Assembly: GCA_046331705.1 (NCBI GenBank)
Contig: JAXLQJ010000025.1
Location: 38,375 to 102,374 of the forward strand
Direction: 5' to 3'
DNA length: 64,000 nt
Origin: JADJOY01 sp046331705 [NCBI: bacterium]
GTDB lineage: Bacteria > JADJOY01
The position numbers and the translations under genes were made by a program. The notes beneath the pieces were generated by a model. That model was not told where the DNA came from. It ran no database searches and saw only the letters and a program-made list of their open reading frames with translations. Below are positions 1 to 8,407 of the stretch, in pieces (position 1 is the stretch's first letter; each line of letters opens with the position of its first letter).

Positions 1-921
1 AACGGCTGGGGCGGCGTCTACGCGCTCACGGCGATGGGCGGCACCCACGTGATCCTGCGGTCCATCGACGCGGAGCGGATCTTCACGCTGATCGAGCAGG
101 AGGGTGTCACCTTCGCGTGCATGGCTCCTGCGGTGCTGAACGCGATCCTTCAATACCCGCACCGCGCGAAGCACGCGATCCGCACCCGGCCGCGCTTCAC
201 GGTGGCGGGCGCGCCGCCGCCGGCCGCGTTCATCGAGCGCCTCGAGACCGAGCTGGGCTGGCAGTTCCTCCAGATCTACGGCCTCACCGAGACCTCACCC
301 GTGCTCACCGTCTCCGCGCCGGATCACCAGACGGAGGCGAACGATTGGCAGCGCCGAGCGCGCGCGGGCGTGCCGGCGATCGGGGTCGAGATCGCGCTGC
401 TCGATGCCGACGGGAACCTCGTGCCCCAGGACGGCGCCACCGTGGGCGAGGTGTGCGCGCGCTCCAACGTGGTCTTCGAGGGTTATTGGCGCCAGCCCGA
501 GGAGACGGCCAAGGCCATCCGCGGCGGCTACTTCCACACCGGCGATCTGGGCGTGTGGGATTCGGTGGGCAACGTCCACATCGTGGATCGCCAGAAGGAC
601 GTGATCATCTCGGGCGGCGAGAACATCAGCTCGCCCGAGATCGAGGACGCGCTCTACCAACATCCCGCCGTGGGCGAGTGCGCCGTGATCGGCGTGCCGG
701 ATGCGAGATGGGGCGAGACTCCCAAGGCGCTGGTGGTGCTGCGACCCGGCACCCATGCCACCGAGACCGAGCTGATCGCGTTCTGCCGCGGGCGGCTCGC
801 CCACTTCAAGTGCCCGACCTCGATCGAGCTGGTGGAGGCGTTGCCGCGCACGGCGACCGGCAAGCTCCAGAAGTTCAAGCTGCGCGAGAAGTACTGGCCC
901 AGCGGACGGCGGGTGAACTGA
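1..921 (+). CDS. Acyl-CoA synthetase (AMP-forming), 5'-truncated by window edge
   Basis: This is the C-terminal 306 codons of an ANL-superfamily acyl-CoA ligase; the reading frame is open from base 1, so the gene starts outside the window. Visible adenylation motifs are the A5 motif YGLTETSP (about 277-300), YFHTGDLG (A7, about 529-552), DRQKDVIISGGENIS (A8, about 586-630) and the C-terminal TGKLQKFKLRE (A10, about 856-888) carrying the lysine needed for adenylate formation. All are intact, so the enzyme should activate a carboxylic acid with ATP and CoA in the cytoplasm. The sequence style resembles medium/long-chain fatty acid ligases, but the substrate cannot be read from the motifs. A kinase gene on the opposite strand ends 53 bp downstream. 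Confidence 0.93.
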   Translation, partial: NGWGGVYALTAMGGTHVILRSIDAERIFTLIEQEGVTFACMAPAVLNAILQYPHRAKHAIRTRPRFTVAGAPPPAAFIERLETELGWQFLQIYGLTETSPVLTVSAPDHQTEANDWQRRARAGVPAIGVEIALLDADGNLVPQDGATVGEVCARSNVVFEGYWRQPEETAKAIRGGYFHTGDLGVWDSVGNVHIVDRQKDVIISGGENISSPEIEDALYQHPAVGECAVIGVPDARWGETPKALVVLRPGTHATETELIAFCRGRLAHFKCPTSIELVEALPRTATGKLQKFKLREKYWPSGRRVN

Positions 922-973
922 GGGATTCGTTCGGGAGGCTTTCCAATCCCCCCGTCCGCTGCATTCGGCGGCG

Positions 974-3900
974 CTACGCGGATGCGTCGTGAGTCGACGC
1001 GTCGAGGGCGTGGCCGATCGCGTCGGCGAGCGAGAGCCCGCGGCCTTCGTCGAAGCAGCGCGCCGCGACGTCGGCGCCGAGCGCTTCCCGAAGACCATCC
1101 AGCACGCCGTCGAACGCTTGCTGCTCGGGCGGCGAAAGGGTGGAGCGGATCGCCGTGCGCAGCCCCACGGCGGCGCCCGCCAGGCGCATGGCGCTCGCCG
1201 GGTCGCCGGCGAGAATCTCGACGCCGGCGAGCCCCTCGAACGCGTATGCGAGCCCGTCCTTGTCGCCCTCGTCGCGCACGAACACCAGCGCCGCGTGGAA
1301 GTGGCGGCGTGCCGCGGCCACGTCGCCCCGCAGCGTCGCGAGCGCGCCCAGGAGGTTGCTCGAGTACGCCACGATGCGCCGCGCGTCCATGGTGCGAGCC
1401 AGCTCGATGCTCTCGGCGAGACGCGACTCGGCGCGCTCGAGGCGTCCGCGCCGCAGCTCGGCCTCGCCCAGGTTGTGCAGGATCACGCCGACGTTGGGCA
1501 GGTCCTCGATCCGGCGCGAGATCGCCAGCGCCTCCTCCAGCAGCTCGACCGCCTCGTCGTAGGCGCCGCGAAAGAGCGCGCGCAAGCCGAGGCCGTTGAT
1601 GGCGCGCAGCAGGCCGCGCGGATCGTCGGTCCGGCGCATGCGCTCGATGCACTCGCGCTTGAGCTCGGTGGCGACGTCGTAATCGCCCATGCGCTCCGCG
1701 ACGTGGGCGAGCGCTTGCAGCGTGGTGGCGAGCGCCCGCTCGTCGTCGCCCAGACGGCGCAGCGCCAGGCTGTCGTCGAGAAGCTCGCGGGCGTGCTCGA
1801 AATCGCCTTGCTCCTCCGCGAGGATGCCGGCCCAGTGAAGCGCTTCGCCGCACAGGTTGGCATCGAGGTCCGTGCCCCGCGCGAGCGCCGCTTCGAGCGC
1901 CCGCCGCCCCTCGGTCCAATGGGTGCGCAGATACCAGAACGGTCCCAGCGCCGCGCACAGGCGCAGCGCGGGCTGCGCGTCGCCGGGCCGCTTCAGGCTC
2001 CAATGCAAGGCGGCGCGCAGATTCCCGTGCTCGAGGGCCAAGCGCACGCACGCGGGGTCGCTGAGCCGGGAGCCGGCGCGCTCGGTGAGGCGCTCGGCCA
2101 GTCCCAGGAACCAGTCGCGATGCGCGACGGCGAGACGCTCGGCCTCGCCGCTGGCGGCCAGCTTCTCGGCGGCGTAGCTGCGCGTGGTCTCGAGCATCCC
2201 GAAGCGCGTCTCGGTGCCCTCGGTGTCCACCATCACCAGCGATTTCTCGACGAGCTGGGTGAGCAGCTCGAGCACGTCCTCGCCCCCGTCGGGATCGAGC
2301 GGTCCGCAGATCGCCTCCGCCGCCTCCAGCGAGAAGCCCCCGGCGAACACCGAGAGCCGTGCGAAGAGCCGCTGCTCCGCCGGGCTCAGCAGCTGGTGAC
2401 TCCAGTCGAACGTGGCGCGCAGCGCCTGCTGGCGGCGCAACGCCGAGCGAGGTCCGGATTCGAGCAGGCGGAAGCGGTCGTCGAGCTTGGCGAGGATCTG
2501 CTCGGGCGACAGCACCTTGACCCGCGCCGCGGCGAGCTCGATGGCGAGCGGGATGCCGTCGAGCTGGCTCACGATCTCGCGGACCGTCGGCGCCAGCTCG
2601 GGGGTCAGGCGAAACCCGGGTCGCGCCTGGCTGGCGCGATCGACGAAGAGCCGCACGGCCTCGGAGCTCAGCACCGCCTCGGGAGCGTCGCCGGCGAGCC
2701 GCGACGCCAGCGACAACGTGGGCACCGGCCAGCTCGTCTCGCCCGCGATCCCGAGCGCCGCGCGGCTGGTCGCGAGCACCCGTAGCCGCGGCGCATCGAG
2801 GAGCAGCGCCTCGGTGAGGCTCGCGCACGCACTCAGCAGATGCTCGCAGTTGTCGAGGATCAACAGCGCCTGCTTGGTGCGCAGGAAATCGCTGAGCGAG
2901 TCGTGCGGCGGCGGACCCGCCTGGCCAGGCAGACCGAGCGCCCGCGCGACGGCGTCCGCCACCAGCGACGGGTCGTCGAGCGCGGCCAGCTCCACCAGCC
3001 AGACCCCGTCGGCGTGGCGATCCTCCAGGATCCGCCCGACGTGGAGCGCGAGGCGCGTCTTGCCGATGCCGCCGATGCCCGTGAGCGTCACCAGCCGCGC
3101 GCCGTGGAAGAGCTCGCTGACCTCGTCGATCTCGCGCGAGCGTCCCACGAAGCTCGAGATCGGATGGGGCAGGTTGCCGCGCACCCGCGCGCTCAGGCGC
3201 GCGGGGGTGATCTCGTGCGTCGAGGGGAGCTGGTCGGGCGCTTGCGTCGCGTCGAGCGCGGGATCGTCGCCCGCGGCTCGCTGCGGGTCGGCGACCAGCT
3301 CCACGGCGCTCAGCGCGTCGTGGAACGCGCGCGCCGTGGGAAAGCGCAGCGCCGGCTCCTTCGCCAGCGCGCGCAGCACCGCGTCGTCGAGGGCCGCGGG
3401 AATCCCGCGCGCGAGCCGGCTCGGCGCCTCGGCGGCCTGGGTCACGTGGGCGGTGAGCTGCGCGGCCACCGATCCGGCGCCGACCGGCGCGCGGCCGGTG
3501 AGCATCTCGAAGAGCACGCAGCCCAGCGCGTACACGTCGGAGCGCGCGTCGATCGCCTTGCCCTGGCATTGCTCGGGCGACATGTAGGTCGGCGTGCCGA
3601 GCACGCGACCGTGAACGGTCATGCGCGGGTCGGCATCCGCTCCGCCCACGATCTTCACGATGCCGAAGTCGAGCACCCGCGGGATCGTTCCGCGCGAGGT
3701 GACCTCGAGGAAGATGTTGTCGGGCTTCAAGTCGCGGTGGATCACGCCCGCCTCGTGCGCCGCTTGCACGCCGAGGCACACGCGCCGCATGACGTCCACG
3801 GCGAACGCGATCTCGAGCGGCCCGTGGGCGCGGATCTCCTTGGCGAGCGAGCGGCCCTCGAGCAGCTCCATCACCAGGTACGCCCCCAGCGCCTCGTCGA

Positions 3901-4141
3901 CGCCGAAGTCGTAGATCGTCACCAGGTACGGGTGGCGCAGTCGCGCGACGGTGCGCGCCTCCAGGCGGAAGCGCTCGACGATCGAGGGGTCCTCGATCAG
4001 CTCGCCGCGCAGCACCTTGACCGCGACGGCGCGGTCGAGCTCGACGTGCGTCGCACGGAACACCGTGCCCATGCCGCCGGTGGCGAGCACGGGTCCGAGG
4101 CGGTACTTGCCGCCCAAGAGATCGTCGGCGAGCGAGGTCAT
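974..4141 (-). CDS. Ser/Thr protein kinase fused to a predicted ATPase (COG3903-like) and TPR region
   Basis: This 1055-residue cytoplasmic protein has three parts. Residues about 12-270 are an intact Hanks-type kinase: glycine loop around 19-28, Lys42, HRDLKPDN at 135-142 with catalytic Asp137, a DFG motif and GTPTYMSPEQ. Residues about 320-650 are a STAND/NB-ARC-like ATPase with Walker A GIGGIGKTRLA and a Walker B-like LLILDNCEHLL. The remainder is helical and TPR-like. LAL-type and AfsR-like regulators share the ATPase-TPR half but carry a DNA-binding domain; none is visible here, so the output is probably phosphorylation gated by ligand or partner binding. The start is the first ATG that gives a kinase N-terminus; no good ribosome site is visible. 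It lies 64 bp downstream of the co-directional hydrolase-adenylase gene. The target is unknown. Confidence 0.92.
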   Translation of the reverse strand: MTSLADDLLGGKYRLGPVLATGGMGTVFRATHVELDRAVAVKVLRGELIEDPSIVERFRLEARTVARLRHPYLVTIYDFGVDEALGAYLVMELLEGRSLAKEIRAHGPLEIAFAVDVMRRVCLGVQAAHEAGVIHRDLKPDNIFLEVTSRGTIPRVLDFGIVKIVGGADADPRMTVHGRVLGTPTYMSPEQCQGKAIDARSDVYALGCVLFEMLTGRAPVGAGSVAAQLTAHVTQAAEAPSRLARGIPAALDDAVLRALAKEPALRFPTARAFHDALSAVELVADPQRAAGDDPALDATQAPDQLPSTHEITPARLSARVRGNLPHPISSFVGRSREIDEVSELFHGARLVTLTGIGGIGKTRLALHVGRILEDRHADGVWLVELAALDDPSLVADAVARALGLPGQAGPPPHDSLSDFLRTKQALLILDNCEHLLSACASLTEALLLDAPRLRVLATSRAALGIAGETSWPVPTLSLASRLAGDAPEAVLSSEAVRLFVDRASQARPGFRLTPELAPTVREIVSQLDGIPLAIELAAARVKVLSPEQILAKLDDRFRLLESGPRSALRRQQALRATFDWSHQLLSPAEQRLFARLSVFAGGFSLEAAEAICGPLDPDGGEDVLELLTQLVEKSLVMVDTEGTETRFGMLETTRSYAAEKLAASGEAERLAVAHRDWFLGLAERLTERAGSRLSDPACVRLALEHGNLRAALHWSLKRPGDAQPALRLCAALGPFWYLRTHWTEGRRALEAALARGTDLDANLCGEALHWAGILAEEQGDFEHARELLDDSLALRRLGDDERALATTLQALAHVAERMGDYDVATELKRECIERMRRTDDPRGLLRAINGLGLRALFRGAYDEAVELLEEALAISRRIEDLPNVGVILHNLGEAELRRGRLERAESRLAESIELARTMDARRIVAYSSNLLGALATLRGDVAAARRHFHAALVFVRDEGDKDGLAYAFEGLAGVEILAGDPASAMRLAGAAVGLRTAIRSTLSPPEQQAFDGVLDGLREALGADVAARCFDEGRGLSLADAIGHALDASTHDASA

Positions 4142-4205
4142 GGCGAGGCCGCGCCACGTAGGCCCCCCGGGCCAGGGCGAGGCGCTCGCGAGCCTACACC
4201 AGCCC

Positions 4206-7200
4206 TTACCCGCTGGAACGTGCCGCGCGGGGCGTGCGGCCAGAGCGGCTCGAGCGGCCTGCGCGGCGTCGCGCCGAGGTACGCTGCCGAGGAGCGGGGG
4301 TGGGCCGCGTGGGCTCGGTGACGACGTACCCGTCGCGGGCGCCGTTGAGCACCCACGTCGCGCGCACCCGCGGCGCGAGCCCGAGGCCGAGCTGACGCAG
4401 CGCGGGCTTGCGCGCCCGGTAGCCCTCGGTCATCGGGATGTGCACCGGGAAGAGCACGAAGTGCGGTAGCGCGCTGCTCGAGAGCCGGCGCGAGAGATGG
4501 CGATGGAGCGCCTCCGGCGTGAGCTCGATCCCTGGCTTCAGCGTCAGCGCCAGCGCCAGCTCCTCCACCTCGCGCTCGCGCCCGCCGTGGGTGCGAACGC
4601 CGTATGCGACGGCGAGCGCCACCTCGTCGAGCTCGAGCACCGCGTCCTCGACGGCGCGCGAATAGACCGGGCCGCCGGGAGTGATCACCGTGTCGGCGAC
4701 GTTGTCGACGACCCAATAGTCGCCGTCGCCGTCGCGCCGCATGAGATCGCCGGTCACGAACCAGCGATCGTCGACCGCGCGCACGTCGCGGGCGATGCGG
4801 CGCTCGGTGTCGCGGTCGCTGGTGTAGCCGTCGAAGCTGAGCCCCTTCTTGTGCGGGTCGAGCCGCGCCAGCAGCATGCCCACCTCGTCCTTGCGAGCCA
4901 CCAGCGCGCGACCGTCGCGGTTTCGCGCCAGGGCCCGCCGCTCGAAGTCCCAACGCACCAGCGCCAGCTCGCTGGTCCCCGGCAGCGGCTTGCCGACCGA
5001 GCCGAGCTTCTTCGGATCGTCGTTGGCGAGCAGGCAGTTGCCCTCGGTCGACGCGTAGAACTCGAGCACGCGCGCGGGCGCGAAGCGTGTCTCGAGCGCG
5101 CGCCAGGTTCGGTTGCGCAATCCGCTGCCCGCGAAGAGTCGCAGCGGGTGCTGGTGGTCGGCGGGCGCCGCGGGCGCGTCCAGCAGCGCCGCGCACATCT
5201 CGCCGGCGTAGAACGCCACGCTCGCTCCGTAACGCCGCACCTCGTCCCAGAAGCTCTCGGGCTGGAATCCCGGCGCCAGCGCCAGCCGGGCGCCGCCGAT
5301 CAGCGCACCGCCGATCGCCGCGAGCATGCCCGCCGCGTGGTGCGGCGGCAGGCAGCAATAGACCGTGTCCTGGGACGTGAGCTTGGCGGCGGCGGCGGCG
5401 CCCAGCGCCGACGCGGCCCAGCGACGATTCGTGATGCGCGCCGCGCGCATCTCGCCTTCGCGCCGCCCGGCGGTGAAGAGCACCATCGCGAGATCGTCGG
5501 CGCGGCCGGGGTTGGGCCGATACCACGGTGGCAGCGCCACCCGAGCCGGGTCGACGGCCTCCAGGTTGACCACGCCGCGCGGCAGCCGCCTGGCGCCGCC
5601 GGGGCCGCCGCCCAGGACCAGCACGTCGCCCTTGCGAGAGGCGGCGCGGGCGGCCGACGCGTGCTCGGGATCGGTGACCACGACGTCGCAGCCGGCGAGG
5701 GTGAGCGCGTGAGCGAGCGCCGCGCCCTCGAGGGCCGGCGGCACCAGCACGCTCGCCGCGCCGAGCCGGCTCACGGCGCCCACGATGGTGAGGAAGCTGG
5801 GACGCACGTGCATGAGCACGCCCACGCGCTGCCCCATGCGCACGCCGCGGTCGATCAACCCGCGCACCACGTTGTCGACGCGCTCTTCCGCTTGCGCGTA
5901 GCTGAACGCGCGCCCCTCCCACAGGAAGAACGTCTTGTCCGGAATCGCGCGTGCCTGCTCGGCGAGGCCGCGGGCGAGGCTCAGGCGCGAGTCGTCCTCG
6001 ATCGCGCTCATCCGCGCCAGGCGCGGCGCTTGCCAGCGGAGGTTGTCGACCAGGTCGCCGACGGTCTTCGAGACGTCGCCGAGCGCGTTCCAGAGCCCGT
6101 CGATCCGGTCCGTGGTGGCGTCGTAGACGTGCTCCGCAGTGGTCGCGCGCGCGGCCGCGGCACCGCGTCGAGGGCGCTTGCCGAGCAGTCGGCGGGCGGT
6201 CTCGCGGGCGCCGGCCGGCCCACCTTCGAGCATCGCCGGGATGGCGCCGAGGCCCTCGCGCCAGCGCACCCACTCGACCACCGTGGGCCAGGCGAGCTTC
6301 ATCGCCGTCGAGCCGACCACCAGGCCGAAATGCCCGGCCGGCAGCGGCACCTCGAAGCTCTCGGCATGGGGCGTGGCCTTCGCGACCGCGCGCACGCTCG
6401 CCGGCAGGGCGATGTCGTCTCGGTCGCCCACGAAGAAGAGGATCGGGCAGCTGATGTCCGCGAGCGTCACGGTGCGGCCGTCGACCACGAAACCGCCCTT
6501 GAGCATTCGGTTCATCACCACGAACTCGTCGACGAAGGTCCGAAGCGCCGGACCGGGCCAGGCGACGAACCCTTCGCCGGCCAGGAAGCGCCGCTTGCTC
6601 TCGTCGCGCGCCAGCGCTTCGCGATCGTGGAGCTTGCCCAGGAGCTGGATGCGCTGGTTCATCTCCTTGCGCAGGCTCAGCAGCTTGAAGCCGGTGCTGG
6701 TGAGGAAGCCCGGCAGGCCGTCGATCTGATCCAGGGTGGTCGCGATGGCGCCGCGCGCCGCGCCGGTGAGACGCGCGGCGAGGCCCTTGGAGAGCCCGGG
6801 CATGTTGCGGTGGACGTCCACCGGCGAGCCGAACGTGATGACCGACGCGAGCCGATCCGAGCGCCGGTACGCGGCCGTCTGGTACGCGAACATGCCGCCT
6901 TGCGAGTAGCCGGCGAGGTGCACCGCGCGGCCCGTCACCGCGCTCACGTGATCGACGGCGCTCGAGACCGCGCGGATGTGATCGTCGAGGGTGCGCTCCA
7001 TGCCGCCTTGCTGATGCTCGGGAGCGCCGAAGTCGACGAGCCAGACGTCGAGCCCAGCGGCACCAAGCGCCGCGACCGCGCTCAGCTCGGGCGAGATGTC
7101 GTAGATCTCGGACGCCACCATGAGCGGCGGAACGAGCAGCACCGGCGGGCGCTTCGGCTTGCCGTTCGCGCCCGCGCTGCCGTAACGCCGCAGGCGGAAG

Positions 7201-7385
7201 ATCGGGTCCTCGCGGACCACCTCGAAGGGCGCCGCGTACGGGGCGCCGAGCCGGCCTTCGCTCAGGATCGTGAACGCGTTGCGGCCGGCGAGACGCAACC
7301 TGTCGAGGGCGCTGTCGGGGGCCGTGCCGGAGCGTGGGCGCGTTCGTGCGCGCCGGCGGGATCGCGAGGATCGAGTCTCAGCCAT
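4206..7385 (-). CDS. Bifunctional alpha/beta hydrolase (PHA-synthase-like) fused to acyl-CoA synthetase-like domain
   Basis: This is a 1059-residue fusion. The N-terminal 390 residues are an alpha/beta hydrolase of the PhaC/lipase type with nucleophile motif GYSQGG (Ser161), an acid region FFVGDRDD and AGHFGLVVGS near its end. PHA synthases use Cys at the nucleophile position, so Ser favours hydrolase or acyl-transfer chemistry. The second half is an ANL adenylation fold, but its motifs are worn: the P-loop reads LFTAGRREGEMRAARIT, A5 reads FYASTEGN, and the terminal lysine region reads TEGYRARK instead of PTGK. WFVTGDL is preserved. The layout matches the mycobacterial Rv1683 type (long-chain acyl-CoA synthase plus lipase), from family knowledge. 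The last ~30 residues are Arg/Ser-rich. The region upstream is shared with the divergent GST gene. A role in storage lipid turnover is an inference, consistent with the WS/DGAT at 59175. Confidence 0.88.
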   Translation of the reverse strand: MAETRSSRSRRRARTRPRSGTAPDSALDRLRLAGRNAFTILSEGRLGAPYAAPFEVVREDPIFRLRRYGSAGANGKPKRPPVLLVPPLMVASEIYDISPELSAVAALGAAGLDVWLVDFGAPEHQQGGMERTLDDHIRAVSSAVDHVSAVTGRAVHLAGYSQGGMFAYQTAAYRRSDRLASVITFGSPVDVHRNMPGLSKGLAARLTGAARGAIATTLDQIDGLPGFLTSTGFKLLSLRKEMNQRIQLLGKLHDREALARDESKRRFLAGEGFVAWPGPALRTFVDEFVVMNRMLKGGFVVDGRTVTLADISCPILFFVGDRDDIALPASVRAVAKATPHAESFEVPLPAGHFGLVVGSTAMKLAWPTVVEWVRWREGLGAIPAMLEGGPAGARETARRLLGKRPRRGAAAARATTAEHVYDATTDRIDGLWNALGDVSKTVGDLVDNLRWQAPRLARMSAIEDDSRLSLARGLAEQARAIPDKTFFLWEGRAFSYAQAEERVDNVVRGLIDRGVRMGQRVGVLMHVRPSFLTIVGAVSRLGAASVLVPPALEGAALAHALTLAGCDVVVTDPEHASAARAASRKGDVLVLGGGPGGARRLPRGVVNLEAVDPARVALPPWYRPNPGRADDLAMVLFTAGRREGEMRAARITNRRWAASALGAAAAAKLTSQDTVYCCLPPHHAAGMLAAIGGALIGGARLALAPGFQPESFWDEVRRYGASVAFYAGEMCAALLDAPAAPADHQHPLRLFAGSGLRNRTWRALETRFAPARVLEFYASTEGNCLLANDDPKKLGSVGKPLPGTSELALVRWDFERRALARNRDGRALVARKDEVGMLLARLDPHKKGLSFDGYTSDRDTERRIARDVRAVDDRWFVTGDLMRRDGDGDYWVVDNVADTVITPGGPVYSRAVEDAVLELDEVALAVAYGVRTHGGREREVEELALALTLKPGIELTPEALHRHLSRRLSSSALPHFVLFPVHIPMTEGYRARKPALRQLGLGLAPRVRATWVLNGARDGYVVTEPTRPTPAPRQRTSARRRAGRSSRSGRTPRAARSSG

Positions 7386-7471
7386 GGGAGCTCCCGCGAA
7401 TGCGATCGTGCGCGTGGTGGTGATCTCGGGGTGGCGTCGGGTCGCGATCGCCGGTTTTCGACCTCATCCCA

Positions 7472-7477
7472 TACAAT
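7472..7477 (+). promoter_or_regulatory. Possible -10 element for the GST gene
   Basis: TACAAT stands out in a GC-rich 118-bp divergent intergenic region, 26 bp upstream of the GST start. No convincing -35 box is present at 16-18 bp, so this is only a candidate. Confidence 0.25.
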
Positions 7478-7503
7478 CTCGCGCCAAGAGAGGGAATACG
7501 CGG

Positions 7504-8253
7504 ATGACCGAGCCCGTGAAGATCATCGGTAACTATCTGTCGCCGTACGTCCGCAAGGTGCTGGCGATCCTTCACCTGAAGGGGCTCGCCTACCGAATCG
7601 ATCCGATCGTGCCGTTCTACGGCGACGAGGCCTTCGGCGCGCTGAGCCCGCTGCGACGCATCCCCGTGCTCATCGATGATCGCGTGACGCTCGCGGACTC
7701 GTCCGTGATCTGTCAGTACCTGGAGGATCGCCATCCCGATCCGCCGCTCTATCCCGCGGACGTGGCCGATCGGGCGCAGGCGCGCTGGCTCGAGGAGTAC
7801 GCCGACACCCGCATCGGCGACGTCTTCATCTGGCGGATCTACAACCAGCTCGTGATCCGCCGCTTCGTGTGGAACCAGCCGGTGGATCAGCCGCTGGTGG
7901 AACGCACCCTCGCCGAGGACGTGCCCGAGGTCCTCGACTATCTGGAACGCTGGGCGCCCGAGCAGGGCTTCCTCTTCGGTGCGCTCTCGATCGCCGACAT
8001 CAGCGTCGCGAGCTTCTTTCGCAATGCCGCGTTGGCGCGGGTCACCGTCGACGCGGCGCGCTGGCCGCGCACGGCCGCGTTCGTGGAGCGGGTGCTCGCC
8101 GAGGAATGCTTCCAGCACCTCAGCCCGTTCGAGCGGATCTCCGCGAAGACGCCGATTCCCCAGCAGCGGGAGGCCCTCGCGGCAGCGGGCGCTCCGGTCA
8201 CCGCCGAGACCCACTTCACGTCGACGCCGCGGAAGGGCCCGATGAGCGTGTGA
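7504..8253 (+). CDS. Glutathione S-transferase family protein
   Basis: The 249-residue protein has an N-terminal thioredoxin fold. The family's substrate-binding signature is seen as RRIPVLIDD followed by TLADSSVICQYLEDRHP (cis-Pro and the glutathione-contacting Asp-Ser). An all-helical C-terminal domain follows, with GALSIADISVASF, the usual N-capping box region of GST domain II. The N-terminus NYLSPYVRKV has Ser/Tyr residues where the catalytic residue sits in cytosolic GSTs. The ATG at 7504 was chosen over an upstream in-frame GTG at 7270 because homology begins here and a purine-rich site (agagaggga) precedes it. It is cytoplasmic; substrate unknown. It is transcribed divergently from the hydrolase-adenylase fusion. 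Confidence 0.9.
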   Translation: MTEPVKIIGNYLSPYVRKVLAILHLKGLAYRIDPIVPFYGDEAFGALSPLRRIPVLIDDRVTLADSSVICQYLEDRHPDPPLYPADVADRAQARWLEEYADTRIGDVFIWRIYNQLVIRRFVWNQPVDQPLVERTLAEDVPEVLDYLERWAPEQGFLFGALSIADISVASFFRNAALARVTVDAARWPRTAAFVERVLAEECFQHLSPFERISAKTPIPQQREALAAAGAPVTAETHFTSTPRKGPMSV

Positions 8254-8305
8254 CGCGCACGCCGCGGCACCGCGACGAGCGCAGCCTGTCGAGTCGCGCT
8301 CGGGC

Positions 8306-8330
8306 CCCGTCGCGGCTCCGCCGCGATGGG
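8306..8330. terminator. Hairpin between convergent genes (bidirectional terminator candidate)
   Basis: An 11-bp stem (CCCGTCGCGGC with GCCGCGATGGG, one G-T wobble) closes a 3-nt TCC loop. It lies between the convergent GST gene and the LamG/cytochrome-like gene. No T-tract follows on either strand, which is common in very GC-rich genomes. Confidence 0.5.
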
Positions 8331-8407
8331 CGGGGGGCTGGGACAGCTGGCCGAGGAAACGTCGCCAGCCTCGCACGGCTCGCGCCCGCGAGTTGCGCAG
8401 CGACCTG

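Noticed and set aside
654-4157. A very long open frame antisense to and overlapping the kinase gene
   Set aside because: It is Arg-rich low-complexity sequence that arises because the GC-rich codons of the real gene rarely give stops in the other frames; it has no domain motif.
4138-7532. Long open frames on both strands over the hydrolase-adenylase gene
   Set aside because: They have Arg/Ala/Gly-rich compositions without motifs, whereas the chosen frame shows GYSQGG and adenylation motifs.
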